Positions 36,651-49,454 of a DNA stretch of 64,000 nucleotides are shown piece by piece (within the stretch, counting starts at the first letter, position 1; every line of letters starts with the position of its first letter). The notes under the pieces were generated by a model. It did not search any database. It was given only the letters and a program-made list of their open reading frames with translations, and was not told the DNA's origin. The stretch is from Azolla pinnata. Lineage: Eukaryota > Streptophyta > Polypodiopsida > Salviniales > Salviniaceae. The translations under genes and the position numbers were made by a program. The stretch covers positions 62,001 to 126,000 of the forward strand of contig JBBBWG010028533.1 in the NCBI GenBank assembly GCA_037176905.1, in the 5' to 3' direction.

Positions 36651-37523
36651 ACACATCAGAATTCACTTCTTTTCTGTTATGAAAGACGGAAAAATCCCAC
36701 CATGAATTTTTACATTACTCACATACCACCCAAGTTTTACAGAACTGCTTGCTCCAAAATCTTGGGCAGATTGATTCGTATATTTCCCGAGTAAAATCCC
36801 ATCACCATAATCCCACTGATACAGATCACGGTCTGACCCAGAGGCGAAGATGAATCTATGGGCGAAAACAGAAAATGAAAGCAATGGATTAAAGCAAAAA
36901 CTAGAGAATCAAAAGTTTTGAGTTTGCGCAAAAAGTCACCAAAGCTATAGATGAGTTCTATCCACTTTACATTGATGGAACTACATGATAAGAGCCAAAG
37001 CAATGAACTTTGATCGACTACAAGAGGCTGAATAAGTGAATATTGCTGAACTACAATAGTAAACAACTGTACCAAAGGATTATGGATCAACTATTTGACA
37101 GATTTCCCTATCATCATCATCATCATCATCATCATCATATGTTCTTTAAACCCACTGAGTACAACCTCGTTTGCCCCCTTTTTTCTGGGCAATTGAGTGC
37201 AAATTTACCTCAAAATGTATCAAATATCTTATGCCATATATAGTCCTTTTCAGGCAGGCAATTGAGCTTAGATCTTCCCTGTATTGGATAGGCAAATCAC
37301 CTTGCCAGACCCAAAAAAATAACTCTTAGCTTTAGAGTCCACATGCCGGAGCCACAATTGGTTATCGAGCATCTTGATCTCCACTCCTCTTCATCGACAG
37401 ATACTTAGGCATGAAAGAAGATAGAGCGATTCTGGTTGCAACTCGAGCAAGAAATAAAAACAAAAAAATATATCAGGGATTTTTTCTAACCAAGACATAA
37501 TGTCTGTGCTGAAAGGAGTCTCT
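36651..37523. other. 3' flank of the ARGLU1-like gene
   Basis: No coding exon recognised. There is a short (ATC)n run at about 37112-37138. Confidence 0.4.
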
Positions 37524-40500
37524 TCACTTGGAACCCAGAGCAAAAGAAAGCTTGGGGCGAGCATTCTTCTTCCCAAGAATCTTCATCTGTTCTGCCCGCT
37601 TTTGTTCTTCTTCAATCTTCTTCTTTTGCAATGCTTCTTCCTTCTGTTGTTGCAGCCTTTCCAGTTCACGATATCTCTCCTCCTCCCTCCTCGCCTGCTC
37701 CTCAGCTGCCCTCTTTAAGGCTTCTTCAGCCTTCCTCTCGTTTTCCTCCCTGATCTTCTGCAGCTGTTCCTCTTGCCGACGCGCAGCTTCCTGATGGTAT
37801 AACAAAAACAAACATACGAATAAAGAAAACGAACATCAGCCAGAATAAAGCAGCATTGTTGCTACGGTTAGTTTAGGATCCAACGCTACGGCTTTGTCCT
37901 TCTAAACTCCCCAATCCTATGCCCAGCCCCTGGTTAGTGAAAACAGCAAATGGCCCCTGTTCATATATGTGGATATATATGTTGCATAAGCACACATTGT
38001 TCCCTATGCCTGTACTTATGTGTACGTGCACTGGCGCATGTGCCTATTGACAAGTTACCTACTTGCACCGATGTGTGTGAGTGCATGTTTGTGTACGTGC
38101 GCACATTTATATTTGTTTGCTATTGTATATATGTGTTCCTACACACACAAGACCACTGAAAATGTGTGACACTTACCCATTCATTAATGACGATGTTTAA
38201 ATATACATTTTATATTCCTGTAACCCGATGTCTCTATGTACACGTACATGTATATGATCATATGTAAATGTGTAAATATATATCTATACACATGCACATT
38301 TTAAGCCTTCATGCCCTTGTTTATATGCATATCTTAGCTGTTAATGTAACTTGCCTCTTTTCTTTGAGATTCCAGGGCAGCTTCTTCCCTCTCTTTCTCC
38401 ATCTGAGCCATAACATCTTCTGATACCTTCTTCCGACCCTCTTGCAATCTTCTCTCCACCTCTTTCCGCAACTCTTCAGAATCTAGAGCCTCTTGGACCA
38501 TCTTTTCTATGGCCAATTCTATTCTTTTTGATGCCTCTTCTTCGATCAGCTTTAGCTCAGCCTCATGCTGTCGCCTGCGAATACAGGCTACTTGGTCAAA
38601 CACTTATAGTCGAGGCACACATATAAACTTCTTCCTTACACACAACAGTTGCCATTTCATGTCGCCTGACAGCCAGCTTGTGTATCTTGAAAGTAATTCC
38701 AGATCAAGTAAAAGTACCTCCTTTTGCCCAAAACAAAAAGGTGACCTTATCTCCTATCACCTGGGTATGCGACCTGACCTGTCTTCAAGATATTCAATAT
38801 CAAACAAGATGTTTCTTGTTAGGGCCTCTTACAAATATGGCTAGACTATTCGTGAACCGGGGTTTAATCCCATGCCTCAAGACTCGACCCATGTACAGAG
38901 AGATTGGCTGAATGGAATCCTTAATTAGAAAACAAATCTCTGACTGTGAACCGTGTTTACTCACTGTGTTCTACTGATTGGTAGAAACGAGAAAATGGAC
39001 ACCAAAGTGACACCAATTACATAGTTTGCATTCGTTGTGCTTTTGCCTCAGACCATGTGCGTTTCTCTCTCCCTCTATCTTACAATTTTCAAGGAAGCCC
39101 TACACACCCAGATTCCAACTGATATCCCATCATAACGATCTACGGCAGAGTATTCTTTGGTACCTGAGTCTTCATAAAAAAAAATTAAGCTTATCGCCAA
39201 GCAGACATGCCAAATTTGTTTCGTTTCTAACAGTGAAAGCCTCTTATAAATAACACAACTATATATATAAAAACATTCTGTGAATGGAGTTTAAGTTGAA
39301 ATGATGAGATAAACGTGAGCAAAGTCAAATGAAGACGTACATAGCACAAAAACACAATTCAAAAGTGATTGTTTCATACAAGCTACCTGGCAGCTTCGCA
39401 AATATTATAATGCATAAATAGAAAACTTGCTGATGTCACACGTATCTATCTATAGATTTGACTGATTTATCCACAGATACTTAAATCATAAAATAAAATA
39501 TAAGATGTAACATCATTTATAAACAAAAAATGCCAGGAGTAAGAGACTGGTTCTACAAACAATTTCGTATGATAAAATCCAGCTATCATATTAATCTGTT
39601 TCACGTTACAATCTATATTAAATAAGTGTTTACAACAATAGCACAAGGTCATGTAAAACAGCTTAGAGCTGCACAATCATGATACATATTCCTTGGAAGA
39701 AACCCTGCTATCTCTATGTTGGCAAGTAAACTTTGACAAATGAATCGGTGTATGTTATCAAGATAAATTTGTACTTTTAATCCCAAACCGAGGACTGCGG
39801 CTATTATAATGACGCTGGTATTTACAATTCAAACTCCATCAACCTTCGTATTTAATTCTTCGTTCTCAAAGGTGTAATTTTGATAGAGTACTTGAACTTG
39901 TCTCAGTTCCTCAATGAGCTTAAGCTGATTGGATAATATATTCGGCTTAAATCAATATCTTCCAAATCAAGACAGTACATCCATGGGATTTAAGTATGAA
40001 AATCAGGGAACTTGGTATAGTCTATATGCTTTATTAGTATTACCTCAACGCTTATTTCAGTTAAACTCAAGGTCGTGTACTTGCAATAATTAATTAAATT
40101 AGAATCTTAATTTTTATCCCTACTCATATCCCAAACATGAGGATGTATTCCTGATTCAAACATCCAAATATCCAGGGAAAACATCAAAATCTGAGGAATA
40201 ACAGCCTAGTTCAAAAGATCCTCTGGTAGAACACTAATCATATTATCAAATAACCATGGGACCACTCTAAAATAACAGTTGCACGTTCCTTGAAACATAG
40301 AGCTCTTCACAACCTCCTCTACATCACACGCGAACTTATAACCTTGCCAGGACCAAACTGGATTTCCTCTTTCTCTAAACCAAGTGTAAAATGAAAGGGT
40401 AACCACTTCATGTTTCTTTACAAAAACCACATAATCTCTAAACATTTTTTGAAGAAAACAATTTGGTGAGTTATTAGTAAAAAAGATAACCAACAAAGAG

Positions 40501-40681
40501 AATTAAGATAGTGCGTTGTATCAAACCTGCTCATGGCAGCAAGAGATGATGGGCTCTCGCAATCTCGATGGCTCTTAGTCTTGTTATTCTGAGAAGGGGA
40601 CATCTCACGAGATCGCTTCTTCTTGCCCTTCCTAGATGGAGATCTCGACCTTGATCTTGACCTTGACCTTGTTCTACCCAT
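37524..40681 (-). CDS. ARGLU1: ARGLU1-like arginine/glutamate-rich splicing cofactor
   Basis: Three exons on the minus strand: 40527-40681, 38355-38574, 37524-37790; about 213 aa. The N-terminus is an RS domain (MGRTRSRSRSRSRSPSRKGK). The remainder is a long charged helix rich in Glu/Arg/Lys (RRQHEAELKLIEEEASKRIE and on), and the C-terminus is the family hallmark GKKNARPKLSFALGSK. ARGLU1 is a nuclear-speckle protein that modulates alternative splicing and, in animals, co-activates nuclear receptors; the plant role is presumed to be in splicing. The second intron (37791-38354) is best read as GC-AG with donor GAG|GCAAGT. Intron 1 is about 1.95 kb. The length is shorter than the human protein (273 aa) because the N-terminal RS part is short. 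Confidence 0.92.
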
Positions 40682-41414
40682 TTTATTTCCCCAAGTCAAG
40701 TTACAAATCTATATTCCTTGGTGTAACTCCTGCTGAGGATTCTAAACGAAAAGTCTGCACAAGGCAAAGAACGTGAGCCCAAATCCATGGCAAAATTCAT
40801 TGGCATTGTCGCATCAACATAATAAATCAATCGCATATGTCCTCAAAAAGAAGCCAACAAGGAAAAATAAAAAAGCTCAAGAGAAACCAAGCACAAGAAA
40901 GGAAATCCAGATTTTGGAGATATTTCCGCTGCATAATCATACATCATCCAAATTGTTCAACAAAAAGCCCACCTTTTAGCGAGGAGAAAGTGACCCAAAT
41001 GCTCTACTATCTCGGTTCTGCTTAAAGCACCACCAAAAAAAAAATTTACCTGAAGATGTGGACAGGGAAAACCTCTCCAAATAGAAAGAGAGATGCTGCC
41101 TGGTGTTTTGCTCCTTGGTTTCTCCTCTTATCGCTTTCGTTCTCCCTGTCAACACTCTCTCACACGCGTGCTGTGCGAGGGAGACGGATGGATGCGCAGA
41201 GGAAAATAGCAGAGCAAAGACTGAATGGATGCCAATTCCATGACAAGAGCTTTTAGCTTTTGCCCTCAAGGATTCATGAAATTCTCAGAATTAGCCCCTT
41301 GCTTCTCTCAGAAATGCCCACAAACAAAAGAGAGAAGGGCAACACATACACACACACACATATATATATATACATGTGTTGTGCTAGCAATAAACACATG
41401 CATAGTGTTGTGAG
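40682..41414. other. Upstream region of the ARGLU1-like gene
   Basis: Promoter/5'UTR candidate. It contains a (CA)n(TA)n microsatellite at about 41341-41373. No other gene is recognised. Confidence 0.4.
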
Positions 41415-42850
41415 GGATGAGGCTATGAACTCAGGAAGCTAGGAGCGATAGGGCGTGATCTGCTCTCGAAGCCGTGAGCAACAGAAGAGAATGAAGACAG
41501 AGATTGAAAAACGAAGTTTGGATGAGATGGAGCGAGCTGACTAGATTGTTGTGTCGATGACTGACGCCGAAATCCCTCGAGGAATTTACGAGCGTTTATG
41601 TTAGGGGTTGAAAGTCTGCATAAACTTTATATTTCGCAATGTTCTTTCTAAGCTCAATCGACTAAGTAAGCTCACTATGAATACGTTTGAGTTAATATTA
41701 TACATGAAAGTGTGGGCTTGTAGCATGATTGTCGAACGTATATTTCGCAATGTTCTTTCTAAGCTCAATCGACTAAGTAAGCTCACTATGAATACGTTTG
41801 AGTTAATATTATACATGAAAGTGTGGGCTTGTAGCATGATTGTCGAACGCAATACATTGTTCATGTAAGGTGATGTGTCAATGAACTCAGGAAGCTAGGA
41901 GCGATAAGATGTGATTGACTCTCAAAGATATGAGCAACTAGAAGAGATGGAAGATAGAGATGAAAAAAGAAGTCTGGATGAGATGGAACAAGCTTGATGT
42001 GTCAATTTCTGACGTTGAATCCCTCAAGAAGTTTACAAGTGTTTATATTATGGGTTTGAGTAGGCATTAACTTAATTTCCCCAATGTTCTAAGCTCAATT
42101 GACTAAATAAGCTCACTAAAAATACGTTTAAGTTAATATTAATATATAAAAGTGCGTGCTTGTATCAAGATAGTTGAACACGATACATTGTTCATGTAAG
42201 GTTATGAGTCAATGAACTCAAGAAGCTAGGAGCGATAAGGCGTGATTGACTCTCAAAGCTGAGGGCAACAAAAGCGAATGAAGATCGAGATGAAAAAAGA
42301 AGCCCAGATAAGATGGAATGAACAAACTAGATTGATGTGTCAATTATTGACGTTGAATCTCTTGAGGATTTTACAAGTGTTTATATTATAGGTTGACGTA
42401 AGCATAAACTTTATATTTTAAAAAGTTCTAAGCACAACAAACTAAGTAAGTTCACTACAAATACTTCTAAGTTAATATTTATTTAGACATAAAAATATAT
42501 GCTTGTATCAAGATGGTTGAATAGAATGCATTATTCATGTAAGGTTACGAATGTATGAACTCAGGAAACTCGGAGGGGTAAGACATGATTGACTCTCAAC
42601 GTTGTGAGCAATAAAAGAGAATGAAGATAGACATGAAAAAAAAAGTCTAGATAAGGTGGAAATACGAGAAGACTCAATCGATGTGTCAATGACTAGCGTT
42701 GAATCCTTGAATCCCTCGAGGAGGTTACAAGTGTTTATATTTCACAATGTTTCTAAGCTCAACAGACTAACTAAGTTCTCTACGAACACTTCTAAGTTAA
42801 TACTGAGACATAAAAGTATATACTTGTATCAAGATGGTTGAACACGAGTA
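41415..42850. repeat. Diverged tandem repeat, period about 335-340 bp, about 4 copies
   Basis: The phrase GAACTCAGGAAGCTAGGAGCGATA (in variants) recurs at about 41428, 41892, 42216 and 42557. Each is followed by similar text including TGTTCATGTAAGG and TAAGCTCA. The first interval is longer because it contains an internal duplication. Identity between units falls from left to right. No protein-coding content; the origin (satellite or non-autonomous element) is unknown. Confidence 0.8.
41628..41849. repeat. Exact 111-bp tandem duplication
   Basis: TATATTTCGCAATGTTCTTT to ATTGTCGAACG is present twice in direct contact (41628-41738 and 41739-41849) with no difference that I can see. The duplication is very recent. 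It sits inside the first unit of the larger 335-bp repeat. Open frames through it are an effect of 111 being divisible by three. Confidence 0.93.
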
Positions 42851-44075
42851 TCTCTGATGTCAATGGATTGTGACATAGAGACTGGTTCATAGGTCCACCA
42901 ATGATAATCTCAACAGTGCAATTACCAGTGCAAGCTTTGAAGTTTAGACCCTAAACCCAACCTTTGATAAATATAGGGCGTTGATTTTGGATCATTAAAC
43001 TCGTCAATCCAACCTTCTCTTTGAATCCAATTCATCTTTGAATTATTATTATCAACTTGCGTAATAACTAATGAGTTATTATACGAGACCTCAATAACAA
43101 ATTAGTTATGTCGAGGTTACAGTAGGTACAAAACAATAGTTTTGAAGAAGATAGGTCTTGGATCGAGTCTCGTTTGTTTCAATTCTTTGACCTTCTTTTT
43201 CTCGCTTGTTTTTTCCGCTCTGTTTTGTTGGCTTTGGGCACTGTTTCTATAACGTCCCACTTCACTATTTATGTAATGTGTGGTTACGGAGTGGTCTCAT
43301 CCTCAGAAACTCGGAGTTTTTGCAAACTTAAACTCTGAATCCGTAATCAGAAACCTCAAATATCTCATACGCAAAACCTAAGCCTATGATATACAAACCC
43401 TAAGCTCTCATACAAAAACCATGATATCTTTAAAACTCTTAAACCCTTACCCAAACTCTAATACTCTAATTAGTTTAGTTTCTTTTAGAATTCATGTAAT
43501 ATGCTCTCGTGATTTGGGGACATGATTGTAAAGATTCTGTTTATCTTAAGCTCTTATTAGTTTTAATCATCATTATATAATATATATCTTTAAAGATTAA
43601 CAATCGCTTCTTGAGTTTCTGATATCTTTTGGTCTGAGATCCTGTTGGTCGTGCCTCAACTTATGCGTATATATGCCTTGTCGTTTTCCGTGACAATGTC
43701 TAAATATCGTCCGAGAGAACAAAATGCTATTACAAGTACGGAATTGGGATTAATAACCTTTAATTGTACTACTGTCGGCAATCAGAGTACCAATAACAAT
43801 AATTGTAACGATTATCATTACGATTATTATAACAACAACTTTTGCCGAGCAAAATTGCGGTAAGAAATCCAAGGAGTCGTAAGCTGCTCACCAAGACCAC
43901 GATCGAATCGGCATTCTAATACGAAAAGAAAAAAAAAAAAAGGCTCGATGATTCGATAAGAGGAGCTGATCGAATCAGTGATCGAATCGAATCAGTTGTG
44001 AGCTGCTTGACGAATAAGGTCTTGGGTTCGAATCTTGCCATCGAATGTCGCAAGTTGGGGATGAGATAAGCAATA
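42851..44075. other. Non-coding stretch, no gene recognised
   Basis: AT-rich, with short chance ORFs only. A T-arm-like GGGTTCGAATCTTG at about 44024 is not part of a complete tRNA. Confidence 0.4.
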
Positions 44076-44235
44076 GAAATTAGGGTTAGGGTTTAGAAGA
44101 AACCCAGAGATTAGGGTTAGGGTTTTAGAAGAAACCCAGAGATTAGAGCTAGGGTTTTAGAAGAAACCCAGAGATTAGGGTTAGGGTTTAGAAGAAACCC
44201 AGAGATTAGGGTTAGGGTTTTAGAAGAAAACCCAT
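44076..44235. repeat. Minisatellite built on telomere-like TTAGGGTTAGGGTTT
   Basis: Five copies of a 33-34 bp unit: TTAGGGTTAGGGTTT(T) followed by AGAAGAAACCCAGAGA. The core resembles the plant telomere repeat (TTTAGGG)n but is interrupted by a constant spacer, so it is an interstitial repeat and not a telomere. Confidence 0.9.
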
Positions 44236-46628
44236 ATCTAGAGATCAGCGGATGGGGATGGAGATAGATGCAGCAAATACAGCAGTAAATTGGAGCTTTC
44301 AATCCCATTCTGATCGATCTGCTCCAATGGAGAGGAGCTGCTGCAGCACTACACTGGCTATGGCGTTAAGGAAGAGGAAAATTGGCAGAGTAAATGCTCC
44401 TTCTTCTTTGTCAGCACCCGCGGCCTGATTCGTTTGGATACATGTGGCTAGAACTAGATAGTTGGCCAAAACTAGTTAGCGATCGATCGATCGGATCGAT
44501 GCATCATCCACAGCTTTCTCTTTCATCTCCTCTTCTACGTCTGTTTGTCTGTCTGTCTGTCTTCGCTGATCAATCAGACAAGAGACAAAACTTAAGACGA
44601 CAGAAGGAATCAGGCAACAGACAAATTTAGAGGACGACAGAAGACAAAAAGAGCTTTGCTGCAGGGAAGAAGCGCTGAAAGCTCGGTGAAAACAACAACA
44701 AGAAATGGTAACTCCATTGAATCTGAATTATCCGTGGCTTTCTTCTTCATTTTCTTTTTTACCCCACTGATCAGAGCTCGTCTTCATTTTTCCACGCACT
44801 ACGAATTACTTAGAGCAAAATAGACAAGAAAAAAACGGATCAGCTGTTGATTGATTGATATACTGCTACTGCTATCACTTCCTCTAGCTATCCTTTTTTT
44901 TATAAATTTTTTACAGTTTGATGCATGGTAATTAGTGAGCTGATCGATCACTGATCGAATCGGATCGATCGAAGGAGCTGCGAGAATAAGACTGTAATTA
45001 TCCGAGCTTTTTGCAAGGAAGGAGGGAGGAGGGGTTCGTTAATCGAGTACTTAATCAACCCATCACCCATCATCAATCAATAATCGGTGGATGATTAATC
45101 TAGAATTCAAACGCGTTCACTGATAATTCCCTCCCCCCCACTGATGCAAACGGATTGATCCTTCCACTAAATCCAAGTCATTTAAAAGAGGGTTTGATTA
45201 ATCAAGGCTAAAAAAAGCGTTAAAAACGTCTCAGATCATTGATCAAAGGGAAGGAATGCTTTAGGCGCAGGTCACATCAATCTATGTTAACGTTATGATT
45301 GGGGAAGCCGCATGGTTAGGCTGATAATTAATCTCCGACTATGATGATTGGGCTACGACGCTTCTGGATTGAATCCATATCTAGCTATATATAGCTAGCT
45401 AAGCTTAGGCCAAATGATCTGAATTTTTTCTCCACAGATCATAGGGTTCCGACCTAGATGGATGAATTGGATTGGATTGCATTGGTTACATTTTACAACC
45501 GAGCTCATCATCTCCCACCATTTACTGCTTCTCTAACTGAGCAGTTACTCACTAACCATAGCTAGATATAGACGGATTCAAGATCTAATGCATAGCTAGG
45601 TATAGACGGATTCAAGATCTAAGGCATAGCTAGATACAGACGGATTCAAACTCTAAACCACAGCTAGATATAGACGGATTCAAGATCCAAACCATAGCTA
45701 GATAGATATAGATAGCAATTAGGGCGGAATTATATTCATTAATACATGGGCCTCCCTTCCTAAATTCCTCTCTCTCTAAATGCAGTAAAAACTTTGGGGT
45801 TTTGCATTCAAATCTGATTAGTCCTACCATCTACTGCCTCGGTGAAATACTATTTATATATACAGACAGCAGTAAATCTGCATATACGTTTCTCTCCATA
45901 AGATATATATATCTCTATTATATAGTAGCATATAGATAGAAATAAGATATAAATTGGTAGAGATCATGAGCTAGTCCCATCTATCCTTACATAGCCAATG
46001 GATTTCATCTGATCCAAACATCCTTTCCCCTTCTATTATTAGGGCCATGTATCTATCCCATCTACCCCCATCTACCTGTTTTTGATCCATCTCATCGGTC
46101 GCCATTTCACATGCGTCAATCCGAATGTCATTTCACGCCTGCATTACAATGCATGCTTTCTGTGTGTGTATGTGTGGGGTGTGTGCATAAGGGCAATTTT
46201 CACATCAGATTGTTTTCTTCTGTGTTTTCTTTTGGGTTTTTCTCAAGTAGACTTTGCCATTTTCCTCCCCAGACCTTAGAAATTTCAAGGAAGCTCAAAG
46301 ATTGATTAGCCATCGCCATTAATTCTCATATGATCAATCGATACTAAAAAAAGTGGATTATCCGTGACTTTGATCCCTTTATTAACCCATAATATAGCTC
46401 TTCTTACATTACTGATTCTCATGACTAGATTTGTAGATAAGCTATCTCTATACGGAGGATGATCCTTGTTTATCTGTAATTAGATCGAAGAAGCTAATCT
46501 ATTTGCTATGCGCAATTGATAGCAGTTGTATCTTTCGATTAACCAAGGATTACCAGAGACTAACATTCTATTAATCCCGCCAGATTGCATAATTAGCCGG
46601 TGATTTCTGATTAATTAGTACTCCTGTG
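44236..46628. other. Long upstream region of SOSEKI
   Basis: No coding exon recognised. It is AT-rich with a few GATCGATC clusters (about 44481-44500 and 44942-44970). It may contain the SOSEKI promoter and a long 5'UTR. Confidence 0.4.
45556..45712. repeat. Minisatellite, unit about 37 bp, 4-5 copies
   Basis: Tandem copies of CATAGCTAGATATAGACGGA followed by TTCAAGATCTAAAC, about 0.9-1.1 kb upstream of the SOSEKI start codon. Confidence 0.88.
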
Positions 46629-49074
46629 ATGATGGACCTTCATTCATCCTCGGATTCGGAGCATGAGGATGCTACAGTCTTGACTAGTAGTAAGCTGATC
46701 AATACATCTGCAAAGAGCCCTTGCATTAAGGTGCACATTGTCTACTATCTCAATCGAAGAGGGCGCATCGACCATCCTCACATGATCGAAGGCTCATTAA
46801 TCCCCTCCGCCGATGGATTACGTCTTAGAGGTAAGCTGTAACAACAATTTTTAATTCGCTCATATTTGATCAAACCCTAAACCCTAAAGATTCAGATCAC
46901 GACCCATTTATCTAAATATTCAGCTCATGATCTAGTCCTAGGTAACTTCTTTGTGTAATTCCAAGTTCTTGCATCATGATGATCAATATACCCTCCCTTA
47001 ATCATGAGCAGATTCAATTCCTGGGCTGCTAATTAGAAGTCGTAGTATACCCTAAACCGAGCATATTAGATATTCTGATGATTCATTCATTGGTCGCTTC
47101 ATTGTGACGGATCTGTAGATTTCAAGCGGTGGCTAGGTTCAGTTCGGGGGAGCTCGATGCCGAACTCTTTCTCTTGGTCCTACAAGAGGTAAAGAAATAT
47201 TGCACCACTAACTATAATTAAAAGTACAATCTGAGGGGTAGGATATTGTTTGTGATAATGGTACAGTCCGCAGATGAATCATGCGAGTCTGATCAATGCT
47301 CTCTTAATCCATCGAGCAGCAAGCTGATTATGTACATTTTAATGCTATTATCAGATCAGATGTAAAAGCTCTAATCATGTGTCGATATGTTCCATTAATT
47401 AAAACCTGGTAATGTAAGGTTTTCTGGTCGTAATGCATGCTCTAAATTAATCATGCGCTTGATCCATTAATCTAATCCTGGCGGTGTAAATCCGAGAAGT
47501 GGATATCTGGTATTTTATGGCTAATTCTCTGACTTAGTAACGATCATTAGTGGGGAGCGGGTGCTATAAAGCAGAGGCTAATTACTGATCAATGCATGCA
47601 TAGTAATTAGCGGAACATTGTGATTCTTTACTGATCGCAAACTGTGCAGGAATTACAAAGGCGGTTTCATCTGGCATGATCTGCTCTCGGAGGGCGATCT
47701 CATCTCGCCGTTGCAGGGCAACGAGTACGTGCTGCTCGGTTCCGAGACAGTGCGCGATGATCTGCAGCATGATCATCATCATCATCATCCCGATGTAATC
47801 ATCCCACATCTGCAACGAGGTACGGATCATATCCTAATCATGATAATTAGCCACTGATGAGGAAGGATTAGTGGTACAATGTGATGCGTAATTAGCGTTT
47901 GTGTCAGTAGTCAGCTGCAAATAGTGTGGGCTGATGTTATAAGCCTGCATAATTAGGATCCCAATCTAATTAGGATGATAATTAGTGCATGAATACATAT
48001 AAAATTAGGATCCCAACCTAATTAGGATGATAATTAGTGCATGAATACATATAAAATTAGGATCCCAACCTAATTAGGATGATAATTAGTTCATGAATGA
48101 ATTAGGATCCCAACCTAATTCTACTGTAATGCAATGAATCTAATAGTCATCCTAATTATTAGTTAGTTGGGTCAGGGATGGGTAGCCACAATATCTAAGA
48201 TAGGATTAGATTAGTGGTACAATGCGATGCGTAATTAGCGTTTGTGTCAGTATTCAGCTGCAAATTAATGTTGTGGGCTGATACAAGCCGAATGCTGCAG
48301 CAAGAGCGGATGATAATTAGCGCAATAATTTGGACCTAAACCCTCATAAACACTGGAATGCAATGCAATTCTGCCATGAAATCTGTCTCTGGAATCTGAT
48401 CCGGGATTTGAATATCTGATTGCCAGCTACAGCGCCGTATGATCCGCAGCCAGCTGCACACATGATGATGAGCCCAGCAGCTAAAGTAGAGGAGCTGATC
48501 AAGCTGCATCAGGATCACACGATGATCAATAATAATTATAACCTGCAGAAGTTCCCTCATGCAGCAAAGGATCATCTGCATACCAGCAAATTGTCGCAGC
48601 ATGAATCGGCGGCAGAAGCTAGCCCGCCACCGATCCTAATGCCCGATCCCATCAATGCATCGAAGGATCGTATTCTATACAGCAATGCAGTAGCATCGGC
48701 GGCGATGAGTATGCTATATTCACCAAGGAATGATCCTAAGAATCACATGCAGCCGGTGATTAATCCGATCATTAATCAAGATCGCACGACGACGACGACG
48801 ACGGGTTGTTCACTAGCCAAGCATAATAATGCTGCTGATCATCATGTGATCCTAGTGCCGATGACGACGACGTCTCGCTCGTCAATATCCTCGCCATTGA
48901 TATCGACGACGACGACGTCTCGCTCATCATCCTTGCCATTAATGCAGCTGGATTGCGTCGGGGGCACGATCAAGCCGAGCATTAATGGGAGCGTGGAATC
49001 GATCAGCAGCGCTCGCTGCACCACCGCCAGCGCCCACCGATCATCAGTACTAGCAGCTGGCCCATGTAACCATG

Positions 49075-49147
<73 letters not shown>

Positions 49148-49404
49148 CAGCAGTAGTAGTAATAGTATTGCTCATCGCTATATCTGCGGCGGATCAGCTG
49201 TTCCCATACTGAAGGAGGCGAAATTCTTCGCGGATCAGATGGCGCTTGCCATCGATGCATCGACGCAGACCGGGGAGAGCAAGCGCAGCTCGATCGACAT
49301 TAACGCCGCCGGCGCTGCATTAACCGGTCTTAATCGTGGGCACGATATTCACGATCACGACGATCATCATCGTCACGATCACGATGATCATCATCATGAC
49401 AATG

Positions 49405-49454
<50 letters not shown>

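Noticed and set aside
44015-44045. Second tRNA T-arm-like sequence GGGTTCGAATCTTG
   Set aside because: The stem pairing is weak and no cloverleaf can be drawn from the upstream sequence.
49003-49260. Poly-Tyr minus-strand ORF in SOSEKI
   Set aside because: It is the antisense of the (AGT)n serine run of SOSEKI exon 4.
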